A stretch of 64,000 nt of DNA from Rhodococcus sp. CH91 (GTDB lineage Bacteria; Actinomycetota; Actinomycetes; Mycobacteriales; Mycobacteriaceae). The notes beneath the pieces are model-generated. The model did not search any database. It was not told the DNA's origin and saw only the letters and a list, made by a program, of their open reading frames with translations. The translations under genes were made by a program, and so were the position numbers. The DNA is taken from the NCBI RefSeq assembly GCF_022554085.1, contig NZ_JAKFYR010000001.1:682001-746000 (forward strand). The letters run 5' to 3'. Positions 27,173 through 35,864 of this stretch are shown here, piece by piece. Positions within the stretch are counted from its first letter, which is position 1. Each line of letters starts with the position of its first letter.

Positions 27173-29316
27173 CGCGGATCCTCCTCTTCGGCGCGCACGA
27201 TGCACAACGCATCGACTGCGACGAGCCCGTCGTCGGTGACGAGGAGCGGGTTGATGTCCAGCGACTCGATCCACTCGTGGCACGCTGCGGCGAGGTTTCC
27301 GAAGCCGACAAGCAGCTCGGCGAGTCGCTCCAGATTCCACGGTGCCGATCCACGGTAGCCGTGCATCAGCTTCAGATCACGGAACTCCTCGATCAGTTCT
27401 TCGGCATCGGTCCGGGTCAGTGGGGCCGGACGTCCACCGACCCGCTCGAGGACCTCGACCAGGATGCCGCCGATGCCCAGGACCACCATGGGGCCGAGTT
27501 CGCTGCGACCTTCGATGCCTACCAGCAGCTCCCCCCGGGCGGCGGTCATGGGCTGGATGGCGACGACATCGGGGACGTGGTGCCGGCGCGCGAGCGCGCG
27601 CATCCGGTTGACCGTGTCCGCGAGGTCCGCCGTGTCGATGTTCAGGGCCACGGCGCCGAGCTCGGTGCGGTGTGGGACATCGGCGAGCTTCACCGCATAG
27701 GGACCGGCGAAATCCGGCGCAGCGTGCCCGTCGGAGTCGACGGTGCAGTACGGGGCGGTCGGGATACCGAAACGGTCCAGTAGTTCCATGGCCTGCGAGA
27801 ACGGGAGGAACTGTCGTCCATCTCCGGTGTCGATGGTGGGGACGGGCGGAGGAGCGATCGGTGCGACGGGCTCGGCGGGCGGACGACGGGTGGCGCGATC
27901 GCGCACGAAGGTGCCCATCGTGCGGAGACCACGGAGCGTGCCTCGAAGGCCGTACCCGAGGGCGACACTTCCGTCGTCACCGATCACTTCTCTGGCGAAC
28001 GAGCCGACCGGACCGGCGCCGGCTGCGATGGCAACAGGCTTTCCGAACCGTCGTGCGGCCTGCGCGACGTCATCGATGAGGCGGCGGTAGACGGGGGAGT
28101 CGTCGGTCTCTCCCCACATGTTCACGAACACGACGGCGTCCAGTTCAGGTGAGCCGACGTAGCGTTCGACGATGTCCGTCCAGAAGGTCGCACCGAAGCC
28201 GGTGGTGTCGAGAGGATTGGGGACGGTGATGCCGGGGATGGTGGTGCGGACCCACTCGGCGAGGCCGTCGAGAGGTGGCAGGGAGAGTCCTTCGGCCTCG
28301 GCGAGATCGTATGCCAGGGAGGCGAAGCCTCCTGTTCCTGCGACGACCCCCACGCGTTCGACGGTGTTCCACTTGCCGGGGTCGAGTTGCCCGACGATCG
28401 AGAGGCGATCGACGAGTTCCTCGAGGTCGTGTGCGAGCTGGATACCGGCTCGGCGGAACGCTACGTCGTACGCCCAGGCATTGCCGGCGAGCGCTCCGGT
28501 GTGGGAAGCCGCCATCTGCTGGGTGCGGCTGCTGCGTGCGAGTTTGAGGGCCACGATCGGTTTGCCCGCAGCGATGCAGCGCCGGGCTGCACGGAAGAAC
28601 GCCTCGGGCCGGCGGATGCCCTCCACGATGAGACCGACGGCTGCGGTCTCCGGGTCGGAGGCCAGGAAATCGACGTAGTCGGCGATGTCGGTGGTCGCTT
28701 CGTTGCCGGCGGAGATGAGGCGTGAGATGCCGATGCCGGTGCGGCGACCCGCGGTGACCGCGACACCGCCGATCATGGCGCCGCTGTGGGAGACGATCGA
28801 TATGCCGCCCGCGGGCGGATGATAGTCGGCCGAGGCCGTCAGGTTGAGACTGCGGGGAACACTGATGTACCCCAGACTGTTCGGGCCGACTAGTGCCATT
28901 CCACCCCGCTCCGCGGCGGCGACGAGTCTGCGCTGCAGGGACTCTCCCTCCTGTCCGACCTCTGCGAAACCGGCCGCGTAGATGACGAGTCCTCCGCAGT
29001 CGAGTTCGGCGCATTCCTCGGCCAGGGCCACGGTGCGCTCGGCGGACATCACCGACAACACGGCGTCGACCGGTTCACCGATGTCCGAGACGGAGCGGTG
29101 AGTGGGCACTCCGAACACGGTGGGTGCGGTCGGATGGACGAAGAACACCCGTGCGGCGCTGTCGAGCGTCGGGCGTATGAACGGAGCGACGGGGGATTTG
29201 TCGCTCAATCCGACGATCGCGACAGTCGAAGGATTGAGTACACGTTCCAGCGACGAGGTTGTGCGAGCATCGAAATGCTCTGTGCGCGAGGATTCGTCGT
29301 CCGAGATGAGAGTCAT
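27169..29316 (-). CDS. ADP-forming acyl-CoA synthetase (acetate-CoA ligase/Acs family)
   Basis: A 715-residue NDP-forming acyl-CoA synthetase combining the CoA-binding domain (VAIVGLSDKS near the N-terminus), the succinyl-CoA-synthetase-like domains (PNSLGYI, SHSGAMIGG) and the C-terminal ATP-grasp part (AVKLADVPHRTELGAV, DINPLLV). The phosphorylated histidine is expected in AASHTGALAGN. The start at ATG 29316 is preceded by GGAGG about 9 nt away; the open frame upstream has no such site. It is the first gene of a minus-strand pair controlled from the 29317-29623 region. Such enzymes form acyl-CoA from free acids, or the reverse, with ADP/ATP exchange. Confidence 0.86.
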   Translation of the reverse strand: MTLISDDESSRTEHFDARTTSSLERVLNPSTVAIVGLSDKSPVAPFIRPTLDSAARVFFVHPTAPTVFGVPTHRSVSDIGEPVDAVLSVMSAERTVALAEECAELDCGGLVIYAAGFAEVGQEGESLQRRLVAAAERGGMALVGPNSLGYISVPRSLNLTASADYHPPAGGISIVSHSGAMIGGVAVTAGRRTGIGISRLISAGNEATTDIADYVDFLASDPETAAVGLIVEGIRRPEAFFRAARRCIAAGKPIVALKLARSSRTQQMAASHTGALAGNAWAYDVAFRRAGIQLAHDLEELVDRLSIVGQLDPGKWNTVERVGVVAGTGGFASLAYDLAEAEGLSLPPLDGLAEWVRTTIPGITVPNPLDTTGFGATFWTDIVERYVGSPELDAVVFVNMWGETDDSPVYRRLIDDVAQAARRFGKPVAIAAGAGPVGSFAREVIGDDGSVALGYGLRGTLRGLRTMGTFVRDRATRRPPAEPVAPIAPPPVPTIDTGDGRQFLPFSQAMELLDRFGIPTAPYCTVDSDGHAAPDFAGPYAVKLADVPHRTELGAVALNIDTADLADTVNRMRALARRHHVPDVVAIQPMTAARGELLVGIEGRSELGPMVVLGIGGILVEVLERVGGRPAPLTRTDAEELIEEFRDLKLMHGYRGSAPWNLERLAELLVGFGNLAAACHEWIESLDINPLLVTDDGLVAVDALCIVRAEEEDPR

Positions 29317-29623
29317 GGTCGAGGACCTCCGATGTAGGGGGATCGTCTGGGCGGGATGCCGGGAGTGCGGTGAGTCGGGTGGGGGGACGCTGATGTCGGT
29401 GCCGTATCCGGCGTCGGGTTCGCGAACTGGGAACCGGTCTCGGCACAGGCGGTGGCGGCTACTCCCGAAATTTAACACCGTGAACACTCGTTATGGCTAG
29501 ACATGCTCTCTGTGCAAAAAAGTCCAGGGAAATGGCTTCCATAGTTAATGGTAACTATGTAACATCGCTCACAACCCGACGTGATGTGGTGTCGGGATTC
29601 GAACTCGATCTTTCGGAGGACCC
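29317..29623. other. Divergent intergenic regulatory region (307 bp, no gene)
   Basis: It separates the ADP-forming synthetase (minus) from the first hydrolase (plus). It contains motif copy 3 at 29545-29559 and an AT-rich stretch around 29470-29560 with GTGAACACTCGTTATGG, which loosely resembles the GTGAGTCACTGTTATGG at 22099-22115. No coding sequence is evident. Confidence 0.65.
29545..29559 (+). promoter_or_regulatory. Shared motif copy 3 (TTAATGGTAACTATG)
   Basis: Third copy of TTARYGGTARCTATG, about 65 nt upstream of the hydrolase start. It is embedded in an inverted repeat, ATAGTTA-ATGG-TAACTAT (29541-29558), which suggests binding of a dimeric regulator. Confidence 0.65.
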
Positions 29624-30520
29624 ATGGCCAGGAGCGAAGCGCTCGTACGTGCCGAGAAGATGTGGGTGGAAGGCTTCCCCGACCCGGCGACGGCGACGGT
29701 CGACGATCTGCGTGAGGCCTACGACCGGTTGTTCTTGCAGTTCCCCCTGCCCGAGGGGGTCGAACCGGTCGAAGGTGAGGTCGGTGGCGTTCCCGTCCTG
29801 TTCGTCACCGCGGAAGGTGCTGTGCAGGACAAGGTTCTCGTGTGGTTCCACGGGGGCGGTTACATCATGGGCAGCGCACGTGGCTTCCAGGAACTCGGAC
29901 ACAACCTGTCGCGGGCATCCGGAGTGACGGTCGTGCTGCCCGACTACCGGCGGGCGCCGGAGAATCCGTTCCCGGCTGCGCTCGACGACGGTGTCGCGGT
30001 CGTGTCGGCTCTGGTCGCGCAGTACGGTGCCGGCAACGTCGCTGCCGGTGGCGATTCCGCCGGGGGCGGGCTCGCGCTCGCGGCTCTCACCGCGGTTCGC
30101 GACAAGGGTGAAAAGCTGCCTTCGGCAGCCGTATTCATCTCGGCCCTGCTCGATCTCACGGCAAGCGGTAGTAGCGTGGACGAGTTCGACGGCCAGGATG
30201 TCGCGGTCTCGCGTGGGTCCATCGGAAACGTCGGCGAGGCGTATCTGCAAGGGCACGATCCGAAAGATCCGCTGGCATCGCCGCTCTTCGCCGACCTGCG
30301 TGACCTTCCGCCCGCCCTGTTCCTGGTGGGTTCCCGCGAGGTCCTTCTCGACGATTCGCGTCGGGCCGCTGCAGGGATCGTCGAACGCGGTGGCTCGGCG
30401 AGCGTGTCCACCTACGACGACATGGTCCACGTGTGGCCGTTGTTCTCCTCGATTCTTCCCGAGGGTATCCAGGCCGCAGACGAAGCCGGAGCGTTCATCA
30501 AGAAGAACCTCGGACTCTGA
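29624..30520 (+). CDS. Alpha/beta hydrolase, HSL-family esterase 1
   Basis: A 298-residue carboxylesterase of the hormone-sensitive-lipase family. The oxyanion motif is HGGGY, the nucleophile elbow GDSAGGG, the acid an Asp in VLLDDSRRAA and the base His in DMVHVWPLF. It is cytoplasmic, with no signal peptide. ATG 29624 follows TCGGAGGACC. A likely role is hydrolysis of esters or lactones produced by the BVMO at 19672, with which it shares the regulatory motif. Closely related to the hydrolase at 31164. Confidence 0.88.
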   Translation: MARSEALVRAEKMWVEGFPDPATATVDDLREAYDRLFLQFPLPEGVEPVEGEVGGVPVLFVTAEGAVQDKVLVWFHGGGYIMGSARGFQELGHNLSRASGVTVVLPDYRRAPENPFPAALDDGVAVVSALVAQYGAGNVAAGGDSAGGGLALAALTAVRDKGEKLPSAAVFISALLDLTASGSSVDEFDGQDVAVSRGSIGNVGEAYLQGHDPKDPLASPLFADLRDLPPALFLVGSREVLLDDSRRAAAGIVERGGSASVSTYDDMVHVWPLFSSILPEGIQAADEAGAFIKKNLGL

Positions 30521-30553
30521 CGGTACGGCACCAGACCCGCGGGTGCCGTACCG
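30521..30553 (+). terminator. Intercistronic hairpin (attenuator or partial terminator)
   Basis: A perfect 12-bp stem (30521-30532 with 30542-30553) with a 9-nt loop directly follows the hydrolase stop codon and precedes the flavin reductase gene in the same direction. Without a T-run it may lower downstream expression or stabilise the upstream mRNA. Confidence 0.65.
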
Positions 30554-30642
30554 ACGGTGCGGCACCCGCGTTCCACAGACTCCGTCGTAGCGGATATCCC
30601 CTTCTCGCCCGACCCGACCAGCACGTACGAAAGGCGCCCGAC

Positions 30643-31167
30643 ATGGCCGAACGACAACTCGACGACCTGGCAACGCGATTCCGCGACGCCATGGCTGCCG
30701 TGTGCACGCCCGTCGCGGTGGTGACGGCGATGGACGGTGAACGTCCCCACGGCACGACGGTCAGTGCCTTCGCCTCGTTGTCGATGTCGCCACCGTCGGT
30801 CCTCGTCTCCCTCGATCACGGTTCGGACCTGCTGTCCCTCGTTCTCCGCTCGGGCACCTTCGGAATGAACGTGCTGGGCAACGCCCAGGCCGCGCTCGCC
30901 GCGCAGTTCGCCCGCAAGGGCACCGACAAATTCGACGGGGTGTCCTGGAGTGTCGACGGGGGAGTGCCGCGACTGGCCGGTGTCCCGCACTGGGTCGCAG
31001 CGGAGGTGATGGACACCGCCGACGCCGCAGACCACACCGTCGTGTTCGGCCGGGTGGTGCAGGTCGTAAGCGCGGAAATTCCACCTCTGACCTACCACGC
31101 ACGGGTGTTCGGAACCCATGCAGCACTTCCCGAGACGGCTACAACGATCGGCGGTACGCGACGATGA
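30643..31167 (+). CDS. Flavin reductase family protein (FMN reductase of a two-component monooxygenase)
   Basis: A 174-residue flavin-reductase-like protein with the family features TPVAVVTAMDGERPHGTTVSAF near the N-terminus and SLSMSPPSVLVSL, FGMNVL and ARKGTDKF later. It would reduce FMN or FAD with NAD(P)H and hand the reduced flavin to an oxygenase. The best partner in the window is the HsaA/DszC-like flavoprotein at 22311. ATG 30643 is preceded by GAAAGG. Its stop overlaps the next ATG (ATGA). Confidence 0.87.
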   Translation: MAERQLDDLATRFRDAMAAVCTPVAVVTAMDGERPHGTTVSAFASLSMSPPSVLVSLDHGSDLLSLVLRSGTFGMNVLGNAQAALAAQFARKGTDKFDGVSWSVDGGVPRLAGVPHWVAAEVMDTADAADHTVVFGRVVQVVSAEIPPLTYHARVFGTHAALPETATTIGGTRR

Positions 31168-32084
31168 CGTACGCGGAACAGGTCGAGGGTGCAGCGGATT
31201 CCGACTCCGCTCTGCAGAGGGCACGGGAGTCCTTCGCTGCCGTGTTCGGAAACGGTCGGTTGTCGCTGGACGAACTGCGGCGCAATCTCGACACCATGAT
31301 GCTCGAATCCGAACTCGCCGAGGACGTCTTCGTCGAAGAGATCGTCGTCGGCGGAGTCGAGTCGCTTCGTGTGACGGCCGGATCGGATGTCGACGACAAG
31401 GTTCTCGTCTGGTTCCACGGCGGGGGATACGTCATGGGCAGTCCACACGGATACCGGCACGCCGCCGCGGCACTGTCGCGCGCTCTCGGATCTGCGGTTG
31501 TCCTCCCCGATTATCGACTCGCCCCGGAACATCCGTTTCCGGCCGCGCTCGACGATGCCGCTGCGGTAGTCGATGCGCTCATCTCCGAGTACGGACCGGA
31601 ACACACGGTCGTCGGCGGCGACTCGGCCGGCGGTGGGCTCACGGTAGCGACGCTGGTGCATGCCAGGGACCGCGGAGCAGCGCTTCCCGCAGCTGCGGTG
31701 GCGGTGTCGCCACTGGCGGATTTCACCGCGTCGGGACAGAGCGTCGCCACGAACCGCGACACCGACCCGGTCATCACAGAACGTTCCCTCGGCATGCTTG
31801 CCGCGACCTATCTCCGCGGGCACGACCGAGACCATCCCCTCGCTTCACCCGTCTTCGCCGATCTGTCCGCGCTGCCACCGATCCTGCTGCTGGCCAGCGA
31901 CAGTGAGATCCTGCTCGACGATGCGGTGCGGATCCATCAGCGAGTGCACGCGGCCGGTGGCAACAGCACACTGTCCGTCTATGCGGACACCTGCCACGCG
32001 TGGACGCTGTTCACCGCTTTTCTCCCCCGAGCACGCGACGGCGTCGCCGAGATCGCCGACTTCGTCAGGAAGGTCCTGCCATGA
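31164..32084 (+). CDS. Alpha/beta hydrolase, HSL-family esterase 2
   Basis: A 306-residue HSL-family hydrolase with HGGGYVMG, GDSAGGG nucleophile motif, acid in SEILLDDAV and His in DTCHAWTLF. It aligns along its length with the hydrolase at 29624, so the two arose by duplication and have diverged. It is coupled by ATGA overlaps to the flavin reductase before it and the crotonase after it. It could act on a second ester or lactone in the same pathway. Confidence 0.87.
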   Translation: MTYAEQVEGAADSDSALQRARESFAAVFGNGRLSLDELRRNLDTMMLESELAEDVFVEEIVVGGVESLRVTAGSDVDDKVLVWFHGGGYVMGSPHGYRHAAAALSRALGSAVVLPDYRLAPEHPFPAALDDAAAVVDALISEYGPEHTVVGGDSAGGGLTVATLVHARDRGAALPAAAVAVSPLADFTASGQSVATNRDTDPVITERSLGMLAATYLRGHDRDHPLASPVFADLSALPPILLLASDSEILLDDAVRIHQRVHAAGGNSTLSVYADTCHAWTLFTAFLPRARDGVAEIADFVRKVLP

Positions 32085-32848
32085 CCATCAGCGTCACCGA
32101 CGATGCTTCGGCTCGCCACATCCTGATCGACCGGTCCGAGCGGATGAACGCCGTCGACAAGGACACACTGCACCAGATGGCCGATGCGATCGAAGTTGCC
32201 GGCGAGGATCCCGCGGTGCGGGTGATCGTGGTGTCGGGCGCCGGCAGGGCCTTCTGCGCGGGTGGTGATCTCGACGTCGAGGATCCGTTGTCGGTCGAGA
32301 ACACTGCCGGCACCTCGGACGCTGCCGCCCGCTGTATAGCTGCGATCACCCGTGTACCTCGTACGGTCGTCGCGGCAGTTCGCGGACCCGCGATCGGGGT
32401 GGGTGTATCGATCGCCCTTGCTGCGGACATCACGGTCGTCCGCTCCGACAGTTATTTCTCCATGCCGTTCACGTCGATCGGTCTCATGCCCGACGGCGGC
32501 GCCACGGCTCTCGTCGCTGCATCGGCCGGCCGTGCAGTGTCCATGCGCATGTCGCTGCTCGGAGAACGTGTGAGTGCATCCGACGCGTTCCGTACAGGAC
32601 TGGTCGCCGCAGTGTACGAACCGGACGTCTTCGAGTCGGAACTCGGTGCCCTGGTCTCCCGACTGAGCACGGTGTCGCGCGAAGCGGTCACGGAGACGAA
32701 GTTCGCGATCAACGGTGCCACTCTCGACGAACTCGAGCGTGCGTTCGCCCGGGAACGCGACGGTCAGATCCGACTGACCACGACGGACGAATTCCGCGGT
32801 GCCGTCGAGGCATTCATGACCAAGCGGACCAGATCCGCAGAGCAGTAG
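32081..32848 (+). CDS. Crotonase family protein, PaaG-type isomerase-like
   Basis: A 255-residue crotonase. The hydratase glutamates are absent (VGVSIA and SMPFTS in their places), but GLMPDGGA retains the Asp position used by PaaG-type enoyl-CoA isomerases. It is therefore more likely to shift a double bond than to add water. ATG 32081 overlaps the hydrolase stop. It lies in one operon with the esterases and flavin reductase. Confidence 0.82.
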   Translation: MTISVTDDASARHILIDRSERMNAVDKDTLHQMADAIEVAGEDPAVRVIVVSGAGRAFCAGGDLDVEDPLSVENTAGTSDAAARCIAAITRVPRTVVAAVRGPAIGVGVSIALAADITVVRSDSYFSMPFTSIGLMPDGGATALVAASAGRAVSMRMSLLGERVSASDAFRTGLVAAVYEPDVFESELGALVSRLSTVSREAVTETKFAINGATLDELERAFARERDGQIRLTTTDEFRGAVEAFMTKRTRSAEQ

Positions 32849-32858
32849 AGGGGCAATC

Positions 32859-33494
32859 ATGTCGATCGCTGATATCCGTCGCACGTTCCGTGTCGATGCG
32901 CGCTGCCCGGCCGGCGCCCGCGTCCGGCGTGCTGCCGCCGACGTCGCCGCGGGCAGAACGATAGTCCTGCTCGATCCCGCTCGTGGGGAGTCGAGGCTGG
33001 TCGTGGCAGCCGAACATGTGACCACCGAATCGTTGGCATTCATGATCCGTCACACCTCGGGTTACGTAGAAGTCGCGGTACCCCAGGTGGATTGCGAACG
33101 CCTTCATATTCCGTGCATGTGGCCGTTCGGTGATACGAACAGTTCGGTACCGGCAGTGACCGTGGATGCGGTGGAAGGTGTGACCACCGGCATCTCCGCG
33201 GCCGACCGGGCCCACACGATCAGGACCATCGCGGACCCGCGGACCGGTCCGTCGGCGCTGTCCCGGCCGGGCCACGTGGCCCCCGTCATCGCACGGAATG
33301 GCGGTGCGGGATTCGCCGAATCCGTCGTGCAGTTGATGAAGGTCGCGGGTGTGCGCCCGATGGCCGCACTGTGCGAACCGGTCTCTCCCGTCGATTCGAC
33401 GAGAATGGCGACCGAGAAGGAGGGCATCGACTTCGCAACCGACCACGCACTGACCTTCCTGTCGGTGTTCGACCTGGCCGTGTATTCCCACTGA
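32859..33494 (+). CDS. RibB-like (DHBP synthase fold) protein with degenerate active site
   Basis: A 211-residue protein homologous along its whole length to 3,4-dihydroxy-2-butanone-4-phosphate synthase: SLAFMIRHTSGY, VEGVTTGISAADRA, LSRPGHVAPVIA and an FLSVFDLAVY C-terminus match the family. However, the acidic metal-binding loop (usually DxEDRENEGD) reads LLDPARGESRL, and the GGHTEA motif that supplies a metal-binding His reads GAGFAES. It is thus unlikely to catalyse the normal riboflavin step. It follows the crotonase by 10 nt, with AGAGGGG upstream, in an operon full of flavoenzymes. It may be a repurposed enzyme or a flavin-related helper; function unknown. Confidence 0.8.
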   Translation: MSIADIRRTFRVDARCPAGARVRRAAADVAAGRTIVLLDPARGESRLVVAAEHVTTESLAFMIRHTSGYVEVAVPQVDCERLHIPCMWPFGDTNSSVPAVTVDAVEGVTTGISAADRAHTIRTIADPRTGPSALSRPGHVAPVIARNGGAGFAESVVQLMKVAGVRPMAALCEPVSPVDSTRMATEKEGIDFATDHALTFLSVFDLAVYSH

Positions 33495-33543
33495 GTTCTG
33501 CGATCCGAACTTTCGGCGCGCTCGCTTCGTTCGAGGAGTTCTC

Positions 33544-35253
33544 TTGTCCTTCGTCGTGACACAGCCCTGCTGTAACGATGCCGCCTGTGTCCAGGTGTGT
33601 CCTGTCGACTGTATTCGGCCGACCCCCGACGACCCGCAGTTCCGGTCCACGGAGATGCTCTACATCGATCCGAAGACCTGCATCGACTGCGGGGCGTGCA
33701 TGGAGGCATGTCCGGTCGAGGCGATCCACCACGAGGACGAACTGCCGGAAGACCAGGTGCGCTTCCGTGAGATCAATGCGGAGTACTTCGTACGGCACCC
33801 CCTCGTCTCCTCCGGGATCTCGTACGAGAAGCCGACTTCGGCCAGGATTCCGAAGCAGGAAACACCGCTGCGGGTTGCGGTGGTGGGCTCGGGACCGGCC
33901 GGTATCTACGCTGCGGCCGAGTTGATGGGACGGATGCCCAACGGCAGCGTGGAAGTCGAGATGTTCGAACGGCTTCCGACGCCGTGGGGACTCGTACGTG
34001 CCGGCGTCGCACCCGATCATCTCGCGACCAAGGCCGTGACCGATGTCTTCCGGAGGATCACCGGCAAGTCGGGACTCCGCTTCCATCTCAACGTCGAGAT
34101 CGGCCGGCACCTCACACACGACGAACTGCTCGAGCACCACCATGCCGTCGTCTATGCGGTCGGTGCGCTCGACGATCGCAGACTCGATGTTCCGGGAGCC
34201 GAACTTCCCGGCAGCGAAGCCGCCACGGACTTCGTCGCCTGGTACAACGGCCACCCGGACCACGCGCACCGGACGTTCGATCTGCGCAGCGAGCGCGCGG
34301 TGATCGTCGGGAACGGGAACGTCGCGCTCGACATCGCCCGCATGCTGGTGACGGATCCGGACGATCTCGTCCGGAGCGACATGGCCGAGCACGCTCTGGA
34401 GGCGCTGCGTGACAGCCGGATCCGTGAAGTCGTCGTGCTGGGCAGACGAGGAGCGGCGCAGGCCGCCTACACGACCCCCGAACTGCTCGCCCTTGGGCGC
34501 CTCCCCGGCGTGGATGTCGTGGTCGATCCGGACGAACTCGAAGCGGGGCACGTCCCCGATGCGGAGGTGCCCTTCACTACGGATCTCAAGACCCGCGTCG
34601 CGCGCGAATACGCCGCAGCGGTTCCCGACCCGGCCCACAAACGGGTCGTCCTCCGTTACCTGGCGTCGCCGACACGCATCCTCGGGGAGGACCGGGTCGA
34701 GGGCGTGGAGATCACCCGCAACGAGCTCGTGAGAAGCGACGACGGAACCGTCACCGCTCGCGCAACCGAGCATCGCGAGGTCATCGAGACGGGACTGGTG
34801 CTGCGGTCGATCGGCTTCCGCGGCAGATCGGTTCCCGGTGTGCCGTTCGACGACCGAGCGGGCGTGATACCCAACCTCGACGGCAGGGTCGTGGATCCGC
34901 GAACCGGGAGTTCCCTACCCGGGGTCTACACGACAGGCTGGGTCAAACGGGGGCCGTCCGGGGTGATCGGCACCAACAAACAGTGCGCACACGACACGGT
35001 GACGGCGCTCATCGACGACTTCCTGGCCGGCCGACTTCCGGACCCGTCCGGCGACAACGGGCGCGATGCTCTCGACGAGCTCGTCCGTGACCGCCGTCCC
35101 GAGGTGGTCGACAGAAAGGGATGGCTCGCCATCGACGGCGCGGAGCGAGCACGTGGGCGAGAGACGGGGCGTCCACGTGTGAAGATCACCGACATCCGCG
35201 AGATGCTCGAAATCGCGCAGGTCGGCGCGCCCGTGACGACCTCAGGAGCATGA
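33544..35253 (+). CDS. FprB-type ferredoxin/ferredoxin-NADP reductase fusion
   Basis: A 569-residue fusion. The N-terminal 7Fe-type ferredoxin domain (PCCNDAACVQVCPVDCIRP and CIDCGACMEACPVEAI) precedes an adrenodoxin-reductase-like FAD/NADPH domain (VGSGPAGIYAA near residue 115, GNGNVALDIAR, GWVKRGPSGVIGTNK). It matches mycobacterial FprB in layout. It moves electrons between NADPH and ferredoxins or monooxygenases. The start is TTG 33544, because GAGGAG at 33533-33538 lies 5 nt upstream and the ferredoxin domain begins there. It is the last gene of the esterase/RibB-like operon and may supply electrons to an oxygenase outside the window. Confidence 0.9.
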   Translation: MSFVVTQPCCNDAACVQVCPVDCIRPTPDDPQFRSTEMLYIDPKTCIDCGACMEACPVEAIHHEDELPEDQVRFREINAEYFVRHPLVSSGISYEKPTSARIPKQETPLRVAVVGSGPAGIYAAAELMGRMPNGSVEVEMFERLPTPWGLVRAGVAPDHLATKAVTDVFRRITGKSGLRFHLNVEIGRHLTHDELLEHHHAVVYAVGALDDRRLDVPGAELPGSEAATDFVAWYNGHPDHAHRTFDLRSERAVIVGNGNVALDIARMLVTDPDDLVRSDMAEHALEALRDSRIREVVVLGRRGAAQAAYTTPELLALGRLPGVDVVVDPDELEAGHVPDAEVPFTTDLKTRVAREYAAAVPDPAHKRVVLRYLASPTRILGEDRVEGVEITRNELVRSDDGTVTARATEHREVIETGLVLRSIGFRGRSVPGVPFDDRAGVIPNLDGRVVDPRTGSSLPGVYTTGWVKRGPSGVIGTNKQCAHDTVTALIDDFLAGRLPDPSGDNGRDALDELVRDRRPEVVDRKGWLAIDGAERARGRETGRPRVKITDIREMLEIAQVGAPVTTSGA

Positions 35254-35302
35254 TCACGGACGCGCGACACGGGCGACTTTCCTCCTGTCGGAGGGGAGGG
35301 AT

Positions 35303-35833
35303 ATGGTCGGGCGCATGATCATCGTGAGCACCGACGGATCCTGCCTTCGCAATCCCGGTGGCGCCATCGGGTGGGCGTGGGTCAATCACGAGGGGCCCAG
35401 CGCGTCGGGCGGTGAACGTTCGGGCACGAATCAGATCGCCGAACTCCGAGCGGTACTCGAAGCCCTGCGTGCCCACCCGGGTTCCGAACCGATGATCATC
35501 GAATCCGATTCGCAGTACGCCATCAAGTGCGCCTCCGAATGGCTGCCCGGATGGAAGCGCAAGGGGTGGAAGACGGCCACCGGTGCCCCGGTGAAGAATC
35601 TCGAACTCGTGCGCGCCATCGACACCGAGCTCACCGAACGCACCGGGCCGGTGCGGTTCCGGTGGGTGCGCGGACACGTCGGCAACCACTTCAACGAGAT
35701 GGCAGACACACTCGCCGGGCAGGCCGCCCGCGAGATCGCGGCGCGCCCCGGCCCGATCGAGGTGCCCAGCGCACCGCTGGTTGCACCGAAGCCGCCGAAG
35801 CGCGTCGACGACGCCGAATTGACCCTGTTCTGA
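35303..35833 (+). CDS. rnhA: Ribonuclease HI
   Basis: A 176-residue RNase H. The catalytic acids are visible as Asp in VSTDGS, Glu in QIAELRA, Asp in ESDSQYA and Asp in NEMADTLAGQAA. It cleaves RNA in RNA-DNA hybrids. A proline-rich tail of about 30 residues extends beyond the catalytic domain. ATG 35303 has GAGGGG 6 nt upstream; ATG 35315 is an alternative with poorer spacing. It converges on the siderophore ABC genes with a 31-nt gap. Confidence 0.88.
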   Translation: MVGRMIIVSTDGSCLRNPGGAIGWAWVNHEGPSASGGERSGTNQIAELRAVLEALRAHPGSEPMIIESDSQYAIKCASEWLPGWKRKGWKTATGAPVKNLELVRAIDTELTERTGPVRFRWVRGHVGNHFNEMADTLAGQAAREIAARPGPIEVPSAPLVAPKPPKRVDDAELTLF

Positions 35834-35864
35834 GAGGTTCCCGCTCCGCGGACCGCCGGGCAGG

